Assembly (NCBI GenBank): GCA_014843695.1
Contig: CM026397.1
Location: forward strand, 49,674,221-49,738,220
Direction: 5' to 3'
DNA from: Archivesica marissinica
Lineage: Eukaryota; Mollusca; Bivalvia; Venerida; Vesicomyidae
Length of the DNA stretch: 64,000 nucleotides
Below, one piece after another: positions 52,405 to 60,947 of the stretch. The translations under genes were made by a program, and so were the position numbers. Position 1 is the first letter of the stretch, and each line of letters starts with the position of its first letter. Under the pieces are notes generated by a model that saw nothing but the letters and a program-made list of their open reading frames with translations, had not been told where the DNA came from and did no database searches.

Positions 52405-53122
52405 TCTCTACATAGCCTGGGAACACGCGTCGATATATTTTGGCTGGTCAGTCATATAAATATATGTTTAACACAGAGACTATTAATTGGGCCGTATTGA
52501 GTTTCTGATAATGTCAACACCTGGGGAAACTTGGGAAGTATTCCGTGTAATTATTGATAATCATTAATCCTATTAATAGGTCTATTAGCATGTGACGTTT
52601 AATGACGTACTTGAATCGAAAGCGAGGCACTGCAATGTTAATAAAACTGTATAATTGACCGCCATTTTATACGTGTCAACGGAACTGTAAATAGTTTTAA
52701 AAAGTACAGTGTGTGTCTGTTTTGACATATTTACTCAAGATTTAAGTCCTCCTTACTTCAATTATGCAATTTAAATGAGGCTACAGGAGCATACATGTAT
52801 TTTCGAAAATGACTGCCTGTTCGGTGATTTCCGGAAAAAAAAATTCTATTTTTAGCGATCGTATCGTTTATTTTTTTTATCTTGCAGATAAGCGATGTCG
52901 TTCTTCAATCAACACCCTAGAAAACACGGATGTAATGTAGGTGGATGCTACGTTCGGAAATCAAGTTTCAAGTGTCCAATTCCTTATTTCAATTGTTGTA
53001 AATAACCATGTACATGATAGAAAATAATTATGTTTAAACCAAATCAAGTTTCCCCAGGCTGTCATTTTGCCAGAAGTAAATTAGTGAAAAATCGACAGAC
53101 TGGATCCCAGGCTAGTCTCTAG
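52405..53122. mobile_element. Non-autonomous hAT-like element (about 700 bp)
   Basis: Termini TAGCCTGGGA (52413) and TCCCAGGCTA (ending 53114) are inverted. A sub-terminal pair, CCTGGGGAAACTTGGG (about 52523) against CCAAATCAAGTTTCCCCAGG (about 53038), extends the symmetry. Flanks GTCTCTAC and GTCTCTAG fit an 8-bp target duplication with one change, as for hAT elements. No transposase readable. Confidence 0.5.
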
Positions 53123-53699
53123 TGTATCATTATTGTGTTATAAATGTTTTATTGTGTCATAGATATGAAAAAACAAAGATATATTGTACACATGGTATAT
53201 ATGTATGCAAGTATATAGCAAAGTTAATATAATGCACTAATCTACGAGCTATTTGCTAAAATATGCCGATCCAGGTTCAGTAAACTTTCAACGTCAATTT
53301 AAATTGGTCAATGCCGAAAATAGCATCTCGCCCATCACGTTTAAAGAAGTAAAAAAAAGATTTGTAATTTGCAACCACTACGGATCAAGACTACATGGTG
53401 GTTAGAATCAGTTATCCGTGTCAGAACTCAGTCAAGAATTGAGAAAGTGGGAGGTTTGAGTTGCCTCAAATAATTTTAGATGCCCTGATGATGTTTGTAG
53501 TTGTTTACCCCACCTTTAAATAAGGTGAAACTCAGTACATTAAAGCAAAGGATAAATAAAATATGTGGGGGAATTGTCTTCTGCAAATTTGTTTTGGCAA
53601 TTTAAACACGAGCTATCGAAAGATCAGCACTGATCAACTATTGGTTACTTAGCAACAAGATTTCTGGCTACATTGTAACATTTCCAGCGCGAGTCCATA
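53123..53699. other. No recognised feature
   Basis: AT-rich; no open frame of note. Confidence 0.4.
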
Positions 53700-53864
53700 T
53701 ACAGTCAAACCTGTGTTAGTGGTAACCTCCATTAAGCAGCCAACCTGTATTAAGCAGCCAGTTTGCCAATATGTAGTTTTACTATACATTTGACCTCTAT
53801 TAAGCAACCACCAACTACTTTCTGCGAGTCCCTTGGCTGGCTGCTTAAAACGGGTTTGATTGTA
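53700..53864. mobile_element. 161-bp MITE, Tc1/mariner-pogo type (TA target)
   Basis: The left end is CAGTCAAACCTGTGTTAG. The right end, reverse-complemented, is CAATCAAACCCGTTTTAAG. TA lies at 53700-53701 and 53863-53864. The interior repeats the motif CTATTAAGCAGCCA-like several times. Non-coding. Confidence 0.75.
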
Positions 53865-53981
53865 TAGCAAAATAGTAATTTATATATTTCATGAACCGTT
53901 ATTTTATTAAAAATGTATCCAGCAGGCAAGGGAGGCTCATATTTCAAAACATGCATACTGTTTACATTGAAATATATATAT

Positions 53982-54313
53982 ATTTCGGGTTATATGCCTG
54001 CATCAGCACCATTTCGGGCTATATCGCCGGCAGGGCAGTTTACCTAACAACACCTTTCCTGGGCAGGCTCCAGCGGTTAACCAGTACTTGGGTGCACCAA
54101 CCTCCGTAAGAAACTGCCAACTTTTTCATATAAATGAGACACGGCCTGAGCGGGGCCCAAACCCGTGACCATCAGTGATGATAGGTTACAGTGGTATACA
54201 AGTCAGTGACCGTAACCACTCGACCACGGAGGCGGACCCCGTGACCATCAGTGGTGATAGATTACAGTGGTATACAAGTCAGTGACCTTAACCACTCGAC
54301 CACGGAGGCGGAC
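53982..54313 (-). mobile_element. SINE family F with tandem-duplicated tRNA-like head
   Basis: Body (plus view): GCATCAGCACCATTTCGGGC, CAGTTTACCTAACAACACCT, AACCAGTACTTGGGTGCACC, TATAAATGAGACACGGCCTG. The head GTGGTCGAGTGGTTACGGTC (sense) is class II tRNA-like (Ser/Leu type). A 78-bp head segment (CGTGACCATCAGTG... to CCACGGAGGCGGA) is present twice in direct orientation (54158-54235 and 54236-54313). Confidence 0.82.
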
Positions 54314-54387
54314 TACATTGAAATAAATGATGAAATCTGAAATAAATGTATTTATAAGCATGTTATCAGAATTTATATATCTATATA

Positions 54388-54648
54388 AAGTAAAGTGTTT
54401 GTTTATTATAGTGTTTAAAGGGCCAGCCATTTCTGACTTATGAGACACCCTTTTCTTATGAACATCAGTACTTCCCGAATCCTATGCTTGCATGCCAGAC
54501 GCCAGACTGGTAGGCAATCGGTAACCATTATTTACCTAGCTGGTGGCTCACCAACCGGCCATATCAGAACAAACCCCTGACAAGGTTCGAACCTTCAAAC
54601 TCCCACTCCGTAGGTGGATGCCTTAACCACTAGGCCATGGATATAAAT
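54388..54648 (-). mobile_element. SINE family E, second copy
   Basis: It is collinear with 31484-31748. The sense head gives the arm TCCAC-CTACGGA-GTGGG, a well-paired anticodon stem with loop anticodon ACG (Arg). Shares GGGCCAGCCATTTCTGACTT and GACGCCAGACTGGTAGGCAA. Confidence 0.85.
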
Positions 54649-54852
54649 AGTTTCAAATTCAGTGAGCCAGATGCCCATGTACATATATATATATAAACGA
54701 CATATTCATTTAGTGCTGTGAATATTCTTATAATGATAACATGTGAAAATTATGTTTGCATGTTACGAAAACAAAAATAAATTATAAAAAATAAGCCATA
54801 TATACTATTTATATATTAGGAGACCATGAGACAAATGAAGTAATAAAACAAT

Positions 54853-55106
54853 AATATTTATCGTCGCTACCGGTTGCCCATATGAGCAACGGCTCCTGAA
54901 GAGATTAGTCATTTTAGATTTTGGAGGATAGTGCAATGATACAGACAGAGACCCATGCCAGAGTCTCCTCTGGTTCTTTTACGTACACAGTGTAAAGCAC
55001 CGACACGAGACCTAGGTTTAAAGTTTATTAGGATCAGACAGGGGATCGAACCTGCGATCCCTGGATTACAAGTCCAGCGTGTTACCACTGGACTACAGAT
55101 CCGTCT
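54853..55106 (-). mobile_element. SINE family A with best-preserved tRNA-Thr-like head
   Basis: The sense head reads GACGGATCTGTAGTCCAGTG, GTAACACGCTGGACTTGTAA, TCCAGGGATCGCAGGTTCGA. The anticodon arm CTGGA-CTTGTAA-TCCAG gives TGT (Thr). T-stem and acceptor pairing are poor, so this is a SINE promoter, not a tRNA gene. Body, hairpin region (with CGTTGCT in one arm) and tail follow. Confidence 0.88.
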
Positions 55107-55537
55107 AAAACGCACATCATCTTGCCATGTAGGCTTAAATACATAATACAGCACAGCCGCACCTCTGAATACTCTTCCTAGAGAAATGAACTGAATATCT
55201 TACTTCCTGACAATGTCATCGAGTCTCGGTCCACATGGGAACAATAGCGGAACAACGTAACAGGCAATAACTCCAATTAAGCTGCTTTAATTCGCGAGTA
55301 AAAAGTTCTCTCTGTCTCGAATAATTCCCACGGTGATAATAAGCGACACTTTTCATCCTATCTGTATACATGCTGCACCTGGGGCAATTTCCGAGGAGAA
55401 AAAATAGTCGTTATACGAAAAGCTTCTTTACGATTGGTCAATATGTACTTTATATACCGGCTACATGTATTTATTTATATTATAACACCTTGTAGAAGCT
55501 CATAATTGTCATGGAGTATAACATCCAATGCTATGGG
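55107..55537. other. No recognised feature
   Basis: Mixed-composition sequence without coding signal or known repeat. Confidence 0.4.
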
Positions 55538-55985
55538 GGTCAAGGTCACAAGTCATGTTAAGTAACAACTGATGTTGTTACAGGGTCAAGGTCACAAGTC
55601 ATGTTACGTAACAACTGATGTTGTTACAGGGTCAAGGTCACAAGTCATGTTACGTAACAACTGATGTTGTTACAGGGTCAAGGTCACAAGTCATGCTACA
55701 TAACAACTGGGTCAAGGTCACAAGTCATGTTACATAACAACAGGGTCAAGGTCACAAGTCATGCTACGTAACAACAGGGTCAAGGTCACACGTCATGTTA
55801 CGTAACAACAGGGTCAAGGTCACACATCATGCTACGTACCAACAGGGTCACGGTCACAAGTCATGTTATGTAACAACAGGGTCAAGGTCACAAGTCATGT
55901 TACGTAACAACTGATCAGTTGTTACAGGGTCAAGGTCTCAAGTCATGTCATGATCAGTTGTTACAGGGTCAAGGTCTCTAGTCAA
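55538..55985. repeat. Minisatellite of 33-48 bp units rich in TCAAGGTCA
   Basis: About 12 units contain GGGTCAAGGTCACAAGTCAT and GTTACGTAACAAC. Some add TGATGTTGTTACA. Nine exact TCAAGGTCA sites are present, plus TCACGGTCA and TCAAGGTCT variants. TTACGTAA or near variants occur in most units. Confidence 0.92.
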
Positions 55986-56308
55986 ATGCTACAGAGCCAT
56001 GTAGACATGTAGGACCAGCTGCAAACAATAGGAATCTGAGATATGAAGCCTCCGCCAAGCTGCTAAATGTCCATTTTTACCCTATCTCACAATGGCGAAA
56101 ATTCCCGTTAAAAATCCTGGTTCCGGATCAAGATCCATCCATTCCACCAAATTTCATGAAAATCTGGCCGTAAATCTATGCGTTTATCCTGCTAATATAT
56201 ATAACAATAAACGGACACAAAACACATAATTTGCCGGACAAAGCAACAACAAAAAAACAACGCACATTATTTAATACATAAACTGCTATATCTACATTAT
56301 TATGTTAT
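55986..56308. other. No recognised feature
   Basis: Moderate GC sequence (AGCCTCCGCCAAGCTGC, AATGGCGAAAATTCCCG, ATTCCACCAAATTTCATGAA) that may be a decayed dispersed element. No frame or inverted ends seen. Confidence 0.4.
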
Positions 56309-56562
56309 ATTTTGGGTTTTACGCCTACATCATCACCATTTTGGGCTATATCGCCGGCGGGCAGTTTACCTAACAACACCTTTCCTGGACAGGCTCCAGC
56401 AGTTAACCAGTACTTGGGTGCACCAACCTCTGTAAGAAACTGCCAACTTTTTCATATAAATGAGACACGGCCTGAGCGGGGCTCGAACCCATGACCATCA
56501 GTGATGATAGGTTACAGTGGTATACAAGTCAGCGACCTTAACCACTCGACCACGCAGGCGGA
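56309..56562 (-). mobile_element. SINE family F, full length, single head
   Basis: It is collinear with 53982-54235 but without the head duplication. Sense head: CCTGCGTGGTCGAGTGGTTA, AGGTCGCTGACTTGTATACC, ATGGTCATGGGTTCGAGCCC. The open frame 56312-56494 is an artefact. Confidence 0.85.
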
Positions 56563-56621
56563 CGCTATATCTACATGTATTAAATATTTATCGTAAATAT
56601 TCAAACATAAATAATATGAAA

Positions 56622-56792
56622 TACAGTCAAACCTGTGTTAGTGATCACCTTCATTAAGCAGCCAACCTGTATTAAGCGGCCAGTTTCCAGATTCTCAACT
56701 GGTTGTTTTATTATATATTTGACCTCTATTAAGCAGCCACCTGTGCTAAGCAGCCACTTTCAGACAGACAGAGCTAGATAGATAGATAGATG
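56622..56792. mobile_element. Truncated copy of the 161-bp TA MITE, then GATA microsatellite
   Basis: TACAGTCAAACCTGTGTTAG to AAGCAGCCACTTTC (about 56622-56760) matches 53700-53864 but lacks the right terminus. A short CAGACAGA and (GATA)n run follows at 56762-56790. Confidence 0.75.
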
Positions 56793-57249
56793 ACATTTCT
56801 TGTAACGTTACATATTTTGCAGAAATCACGTGTACATGTATGCATCATCGAGAATTAAAGTGCTTGACATATTGTATTATTTCATAGAGCATCTGTAAGT
56901 TGTGATCATTCAGAAGTGTGAACAAGTCCAAGCGGTGATGTCATGTAATTTATCAACTGTGATAATAGATTGGTGTTCAGAAAAATATTTGTGAGTACAT
57001 TGTATTATAGCAAAAACTAATTCAAACTTGCAATCAAACACAAAGCAAGCACATGATATATATATTATATATCTATAGGCATACAACAATACAGTGACAC
57101 GCAGATAATTCTAAAGCATACCTCTGTGAATCACCTACATAGTGTCAAAACCCACAGTATACGGTACACATACATCACACAGCAATTATATACAAATGTT
57201 ATCCAAGTCTTTTATACCACACAAGATTACATGTATAAATATATTAGGC
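56793..57249. other. No recognised feature
   Basis: AT-rich sequence lacking recognisable genes or repeats. Confidence 0.4.
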
Positions 57250-57490
57250 TTAACCCATTCAACACCAAATAACCGACATGGACTGGTGCATGATATTTTT
57301 AGACCAATAAATTAATAAGAAAATTACATTTGGACCAGTTCATTAATCAAAATGGGTAAATTTTGTCTAAAAATAGTAATATTACAGGCAAAAAGTGCAG
57401 ATCCTGATGAGACGGCTCGTTACGAGCCGGCTCTCTGGATCTACACTTTTTGTAAGCCTATTTAGCGGTATGTGGTGTTGAAGGGGTTAA
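57250..57490. mobile_element. Family G TTAA element (241 bp), complete
   Basis: Ends are TTAACCCATTCAACACCA and, reverse-complemented, TTAACCCCTTCAACACCA. TTAA flanks lie at 57250-57253 and 57487-57490. A central near-palindrome at 57389-57452 reads AAAAAGTGCAGATCCTGATG ... GGATCTACACTTTTT. Lacks the 42-bp internal duplication of 46183-46464. Confidence 0.88.
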
Positions 57491-57814
57491 TTCATCTTGA
57501 CAGGCCTCGACAATAAGCAAACTGCAAAAAGAAAAATTGTGAATTTCAATCAAAAGCAGTAGAACAAGAAATGACAAAAAGGAACCTCTCCTTTCTCGGA
57601 ATTTGTACAGGCCACAATGTTGACATTATTTCTTTCTTTTCTGAGCAAACTTTTCACCACATAGATCTATTTTCACCTCCTTTTACTGAAGTCAGTAAAG
57701 ATCGCTGGGGGGAATCTTGTTGGTGAATCAGAGTCACTCCAAAGCTTGTTGGTGAATCAGTCACTCCAAAGCTTGGTAAATCCTTGAAAGATCAAACAGC
57801 AAACCGTAATCAGT

Positions 57815-57905
57815 AGCTGATCCAGCGCAAATTGGTGGTGGAAGACCCGGGTGTCCAAGCAGTATTTCAGCCACGGACCGACACCCAGGTAGAACCACTG
57901 AGAGG
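57815..57905 (-). mobile_element. SINE family D fragment
   Basis: AATTGGTGGTGGAAGACCCG, GGTGTCCAAGCAGTATTTCA, GCCACGGACCGACACCCAGG and TAGAACCACTGAG match the middle of family D only. Confidence 0.7.
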
Positions 57906-58086
57906 TTGTTTCTTTTAGTCATGCCATGTAAATGTTAAGATGTGAGCAGAAACTGCATGATCAAAGTTAACCTTCTATTTTATACTAGTCTATCTAAAAC
58001 TGCAGGTAATGCTATACAGAAAACAAAAATAATGTACTGCAAAGATAATCCATTATAGATTTGATTAGCATGACAAAATGTGTTAG

Positions 58087-58641
58087 CTAAACCCTTAAAA
58101 TGCTAAATATACAGGAAGTAATATGGAAACAACGTAATGCCGCATCTTATCAGGATCTATGTTGTTTGCCATACAGCTATGTGTTTTTAGCTCCACAATC
58201 CGAATAGCAAACAGCCATTGAGCCTGATCAGACTGCCATCAGAGACTGGTTCTATGCTGTTTGCCATACAGCTATGTGTTTTTAGCTCCACAATCCGAAT
58301 AGCAAACAGCCATTGAGCCTGATCAGACTGCCACCAGAGACTGGTTCTATGCTGTTTGCCATACAGCTATGTGTTTTTAGCTCCACAATCCGAATAGCAA
58401 ACAGCCATTGAGCCTGATCAGACTGCCATCAGAGACTGGTTCTATGCTGTTTGCCATACAGCTATGTGTTTTTAGCTCCACAATCCGAATAGCAAACAGC
58501 CATTGAGCCTGATCAGACTGCCATCAGAGACTGGTTCTATGCTGTTTGCCATACAGCTATGTGTTTTTAGCTCCACAATCCGTATAGCAAACAGCCATTG
58601 AGCCTGATCAGACTGCCATCAGAGACTGGTTCTATGCTGTT
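58087..58641. mobile_element. Family H element with amplified interior, cut by gap
   Basis: The left end TAAACCCTTAAAATGCTAAA matches the family H terminus (CCCTTAAAATGCTGAATAAA at 43585). A family core (CTTATCAGGATCTATGTTGT) is followed by the 95-bp array, which enters the gap, so the right terminus is not visible. Confidence 0.75.
58156..58641. repeat. Tandem array, 95-bp unit, at least 5 copies, running into gap
   Basis: TCTATGCTGTTTGCCATACA recurs at 58251, 58346, 58441, 58536 and 58631, an exact 95-bp period. Units include CTATGTGTTTTTAGCTCCAC and GCCTGATCAGACTGCCATCA and are almost identical. Confidence 0.95.
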
Positions 58642-59641
58642 NNNNNNNNNNNNNNNNNNNNNNNNNNNNNNNNNNNNNNNNNNNNNNNNNNNNNNNNNNN
58701 NNNNNNNNNNNNNNNNNNNNNNNNNNNNNNNNNNNNNNNNNNNNNNNNNNNNNNNNNNNNNNNNNNNNNNNNNNNNNNNNNNNNNNNNNNNNNNNNNNNN
58801 NNNNNNNNNNNNNNNNNNNNNNNNNNNNNNNNNNNNNNNNNNNNNNNNNNNNNNNNNNNNNNNNNNNNNNNNNNNNNNNNNNNNNNNNNNNNNNNNNNNN
58901 NNNNNNNNNNNNNNNNNNNNNNNNNNNNNNNNNNNNNNNNNNNNNNNNNNNNNNNNNNNNNNNNNNNNNNNNNNNNNNNNNNNNNNNNNNNNNNNNNNNN
59001 NNNNNNNNNNNNNNNNNNNNNNNNNNNNNNNNNNNNNNNNNNNNNNNNNNNNNNNNNNNNNNNNNNNNNNNNNNNNNNNNNNNNNNNNNNNNNNNNNNNN
59101 NNNNNNNNNNNNNNNNNNNNNNNNNNNNNNNNNNNNNNNNNNNNNNNNNNNNNNNNNNNNNNNNNNNNNNNNNNNNNNNNNNNNNNNNNNNNNNNNNNNN
59201 NNNNNNNNNNNNNNNNNNNNNNNNNNNNNNNNNNNNNNNNNNNNNNNNNNNNNNNNNNNNNNNNNNNNNNNNNNNNNNNNNNNNNNNNNNNNNNNNNNNN
59301 NNNNNNNNNNNNNNNNNNNNNNNNNNNNNNNNNNNNNNNNNNNNNNNNNNNNNNNNNNNNNNNNNNNNNNNNNNNNNNNNNNNNNNNNNNNNNNNNNNNN
59401 NNNNNNNNNNNNNNNNNNNNNNNNNNNNNNNNNNNNNNNNNNNNNNNNNNNNNNNNNNNNNNNNNNNNNNNNNNNNNNNNNNNNNNNNNNNNNNNNNNNN
59501 NNNNNNNNNNNNNNNNNNNNNNNNNNNNNNNNNNNNNNNNNNNNNNNNNNNNNNNNNNNNNNNNNNNNNNNNNNNNNNNNNNNNNNNNNNNNNNNNNNNN
59601 NNNNNNNNNNNNNNNNNNNNNNNNNNNNNNNNNNNNNNNNN
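58642..59641. other. Scaffold gap, exactly 1000 N
   Basis: Conventional placeholder of unknown true size. The left edge is a 95-bp array. Open frames drawn across it are meaningless. Confidence 0.99.
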
Positions 59642-59789
59642 TTCAACACATTTTTGGGATGCATGAATCAACTGATTAACATTCATCAATGAGTCAATTA
59701 TTTAAAAAATGCAATATAGTGCAACTGACAAATGAGACATAACATAATAAAAACAAGCATTTGACAATTTAGATAAACACACTGCAACT

Positions 59790-60060
59790 GTCTAGGAGGG
59801 TATTTGAGACAAGCACATAGCTGGTTGGAGAATTTGAAACACATATCCTGCAAAGTGGCAAGGGGAATTTGAGATAAATTATTAAAACTCGCAAGGGAAT
59901 TTGAGACAAACACATGGCAACTCGGGCATCAGAATTTGAGACACCATAGCTGCAACTAGCCGAGGAATTTTAGACAAACAGAGCAACTGGTCAAGGAATA
60001 TGAGACAAACATAGCAACTGGCCAGGAATTTGAGACAAATATCCTGCAACTGGCTGACAA
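59790..60060. repeat. Degenerate tandem repeat, about 33-40 bp
   Basis: Recurring GGAATTTGAGACAAACA and GCAACTGG/GCAACTCG blocks with many substitutions and indels. An old, decaying array. Confidence 0.7.
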
Positions 60061-60250
60061 ACATTCTATAACTGACCGTTAGATCTAAAATACACTTGAT
60101 TAAAAATCCTGCAACTGACTGACAAACATTCTATAACTGACCGTTAGATCTAAAATACACTTGATTAAAAATCCTGCAACTGACTGACAAACATTCTATA
60201 ACTGACCGTTAGATCTAAAATATACTTTATTAAAAATCCTGCAACTGACT
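60055..60250. repeat. Tandem array, 65-bp unit, 3 copies
   Basis: CATTCTATAACTGACCGTTA recurs at 60062, 60127 and 60192. Each unit ends ATCCTGCAACTGACTG. It continues the older GCAACTGG repeats, so is a younger expansion at their edge. Confidence 0.9.
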
Positions 60251-60947
60251 GGTGAAGTGTTATACAAACCTATTCTACAACTCACTAGTACAGGTCATGA
60301 GCTGGCAATCACAAGTTTAGCCGATGGCGGAGAAATACGAAACCATCTTGCAACTAATTGGTGATACAGAAAGTGTCTTGGGACTGCCTGGAGAACTTTC
60401 TCATACCATTAAACAGTGAACTTCACAGCAATGTCATGCAAATGTTTCGTGATATCAGAACAAACATATCCTTCATGTAACATGTTTATAATTTGCATAT
60501 ATTCAGACTTTCAGGCTCGACTTCACATGTATCCACATTCAATTAATTTCACATAAATACCAGTAGAAATATTTTTTGGACAAATAAAATAATAATATTA
60601 ACATGAGGGCCATGAAGATCATGGATCGCTCACCCGAGTTGAAAAGCCCAAAGGTCCATACAAACGAATGTTGGGGAAGTTTGCATATCGCTTTAAAATA
60701 TCTACGTTACATCCATACCTGCCTATAAGGCGAACTCTATATATATGATGATCTACCAACTTTGGTCATGAAATCTGTGAGTTTTGGCATGCACTCACAT
60801 AATATTATAAGATGGGTTGATAAAATGGAAACGAGAACAAGTATGAATTGCATGTATGGTCAGTGCAAGTTGAAGCCATTTTCAAAAAGTCAGAGTGCTT
60901 TCTTTCCCAACCGTAATTATGGATACCATTTAACACATTTATAGTTT
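60251..60947. other. No gene; one short dispersed-repeat-like motif
   Basis: GAGGGCCATGAAGATCATGG then ATCGCTCACCCGAG (about 60605-60638) resembles a motif I associate with dispersed repeats in bivalves; not verifiable here. The rest is AT-rich without recognisable features. Confidence 0.35.

Noticed and set aside
55015..55106. tRNA-Thr-like sequence on the minus strand
   Set aside because: It is joined to a SINE body and has poor T-stem and acceptor pairing, so it is a SINE head, not a tRNA gene.
58567..59692. Open frames of about 360 codons
   Set aside because: They are almost entirely N from the scaffold gap.
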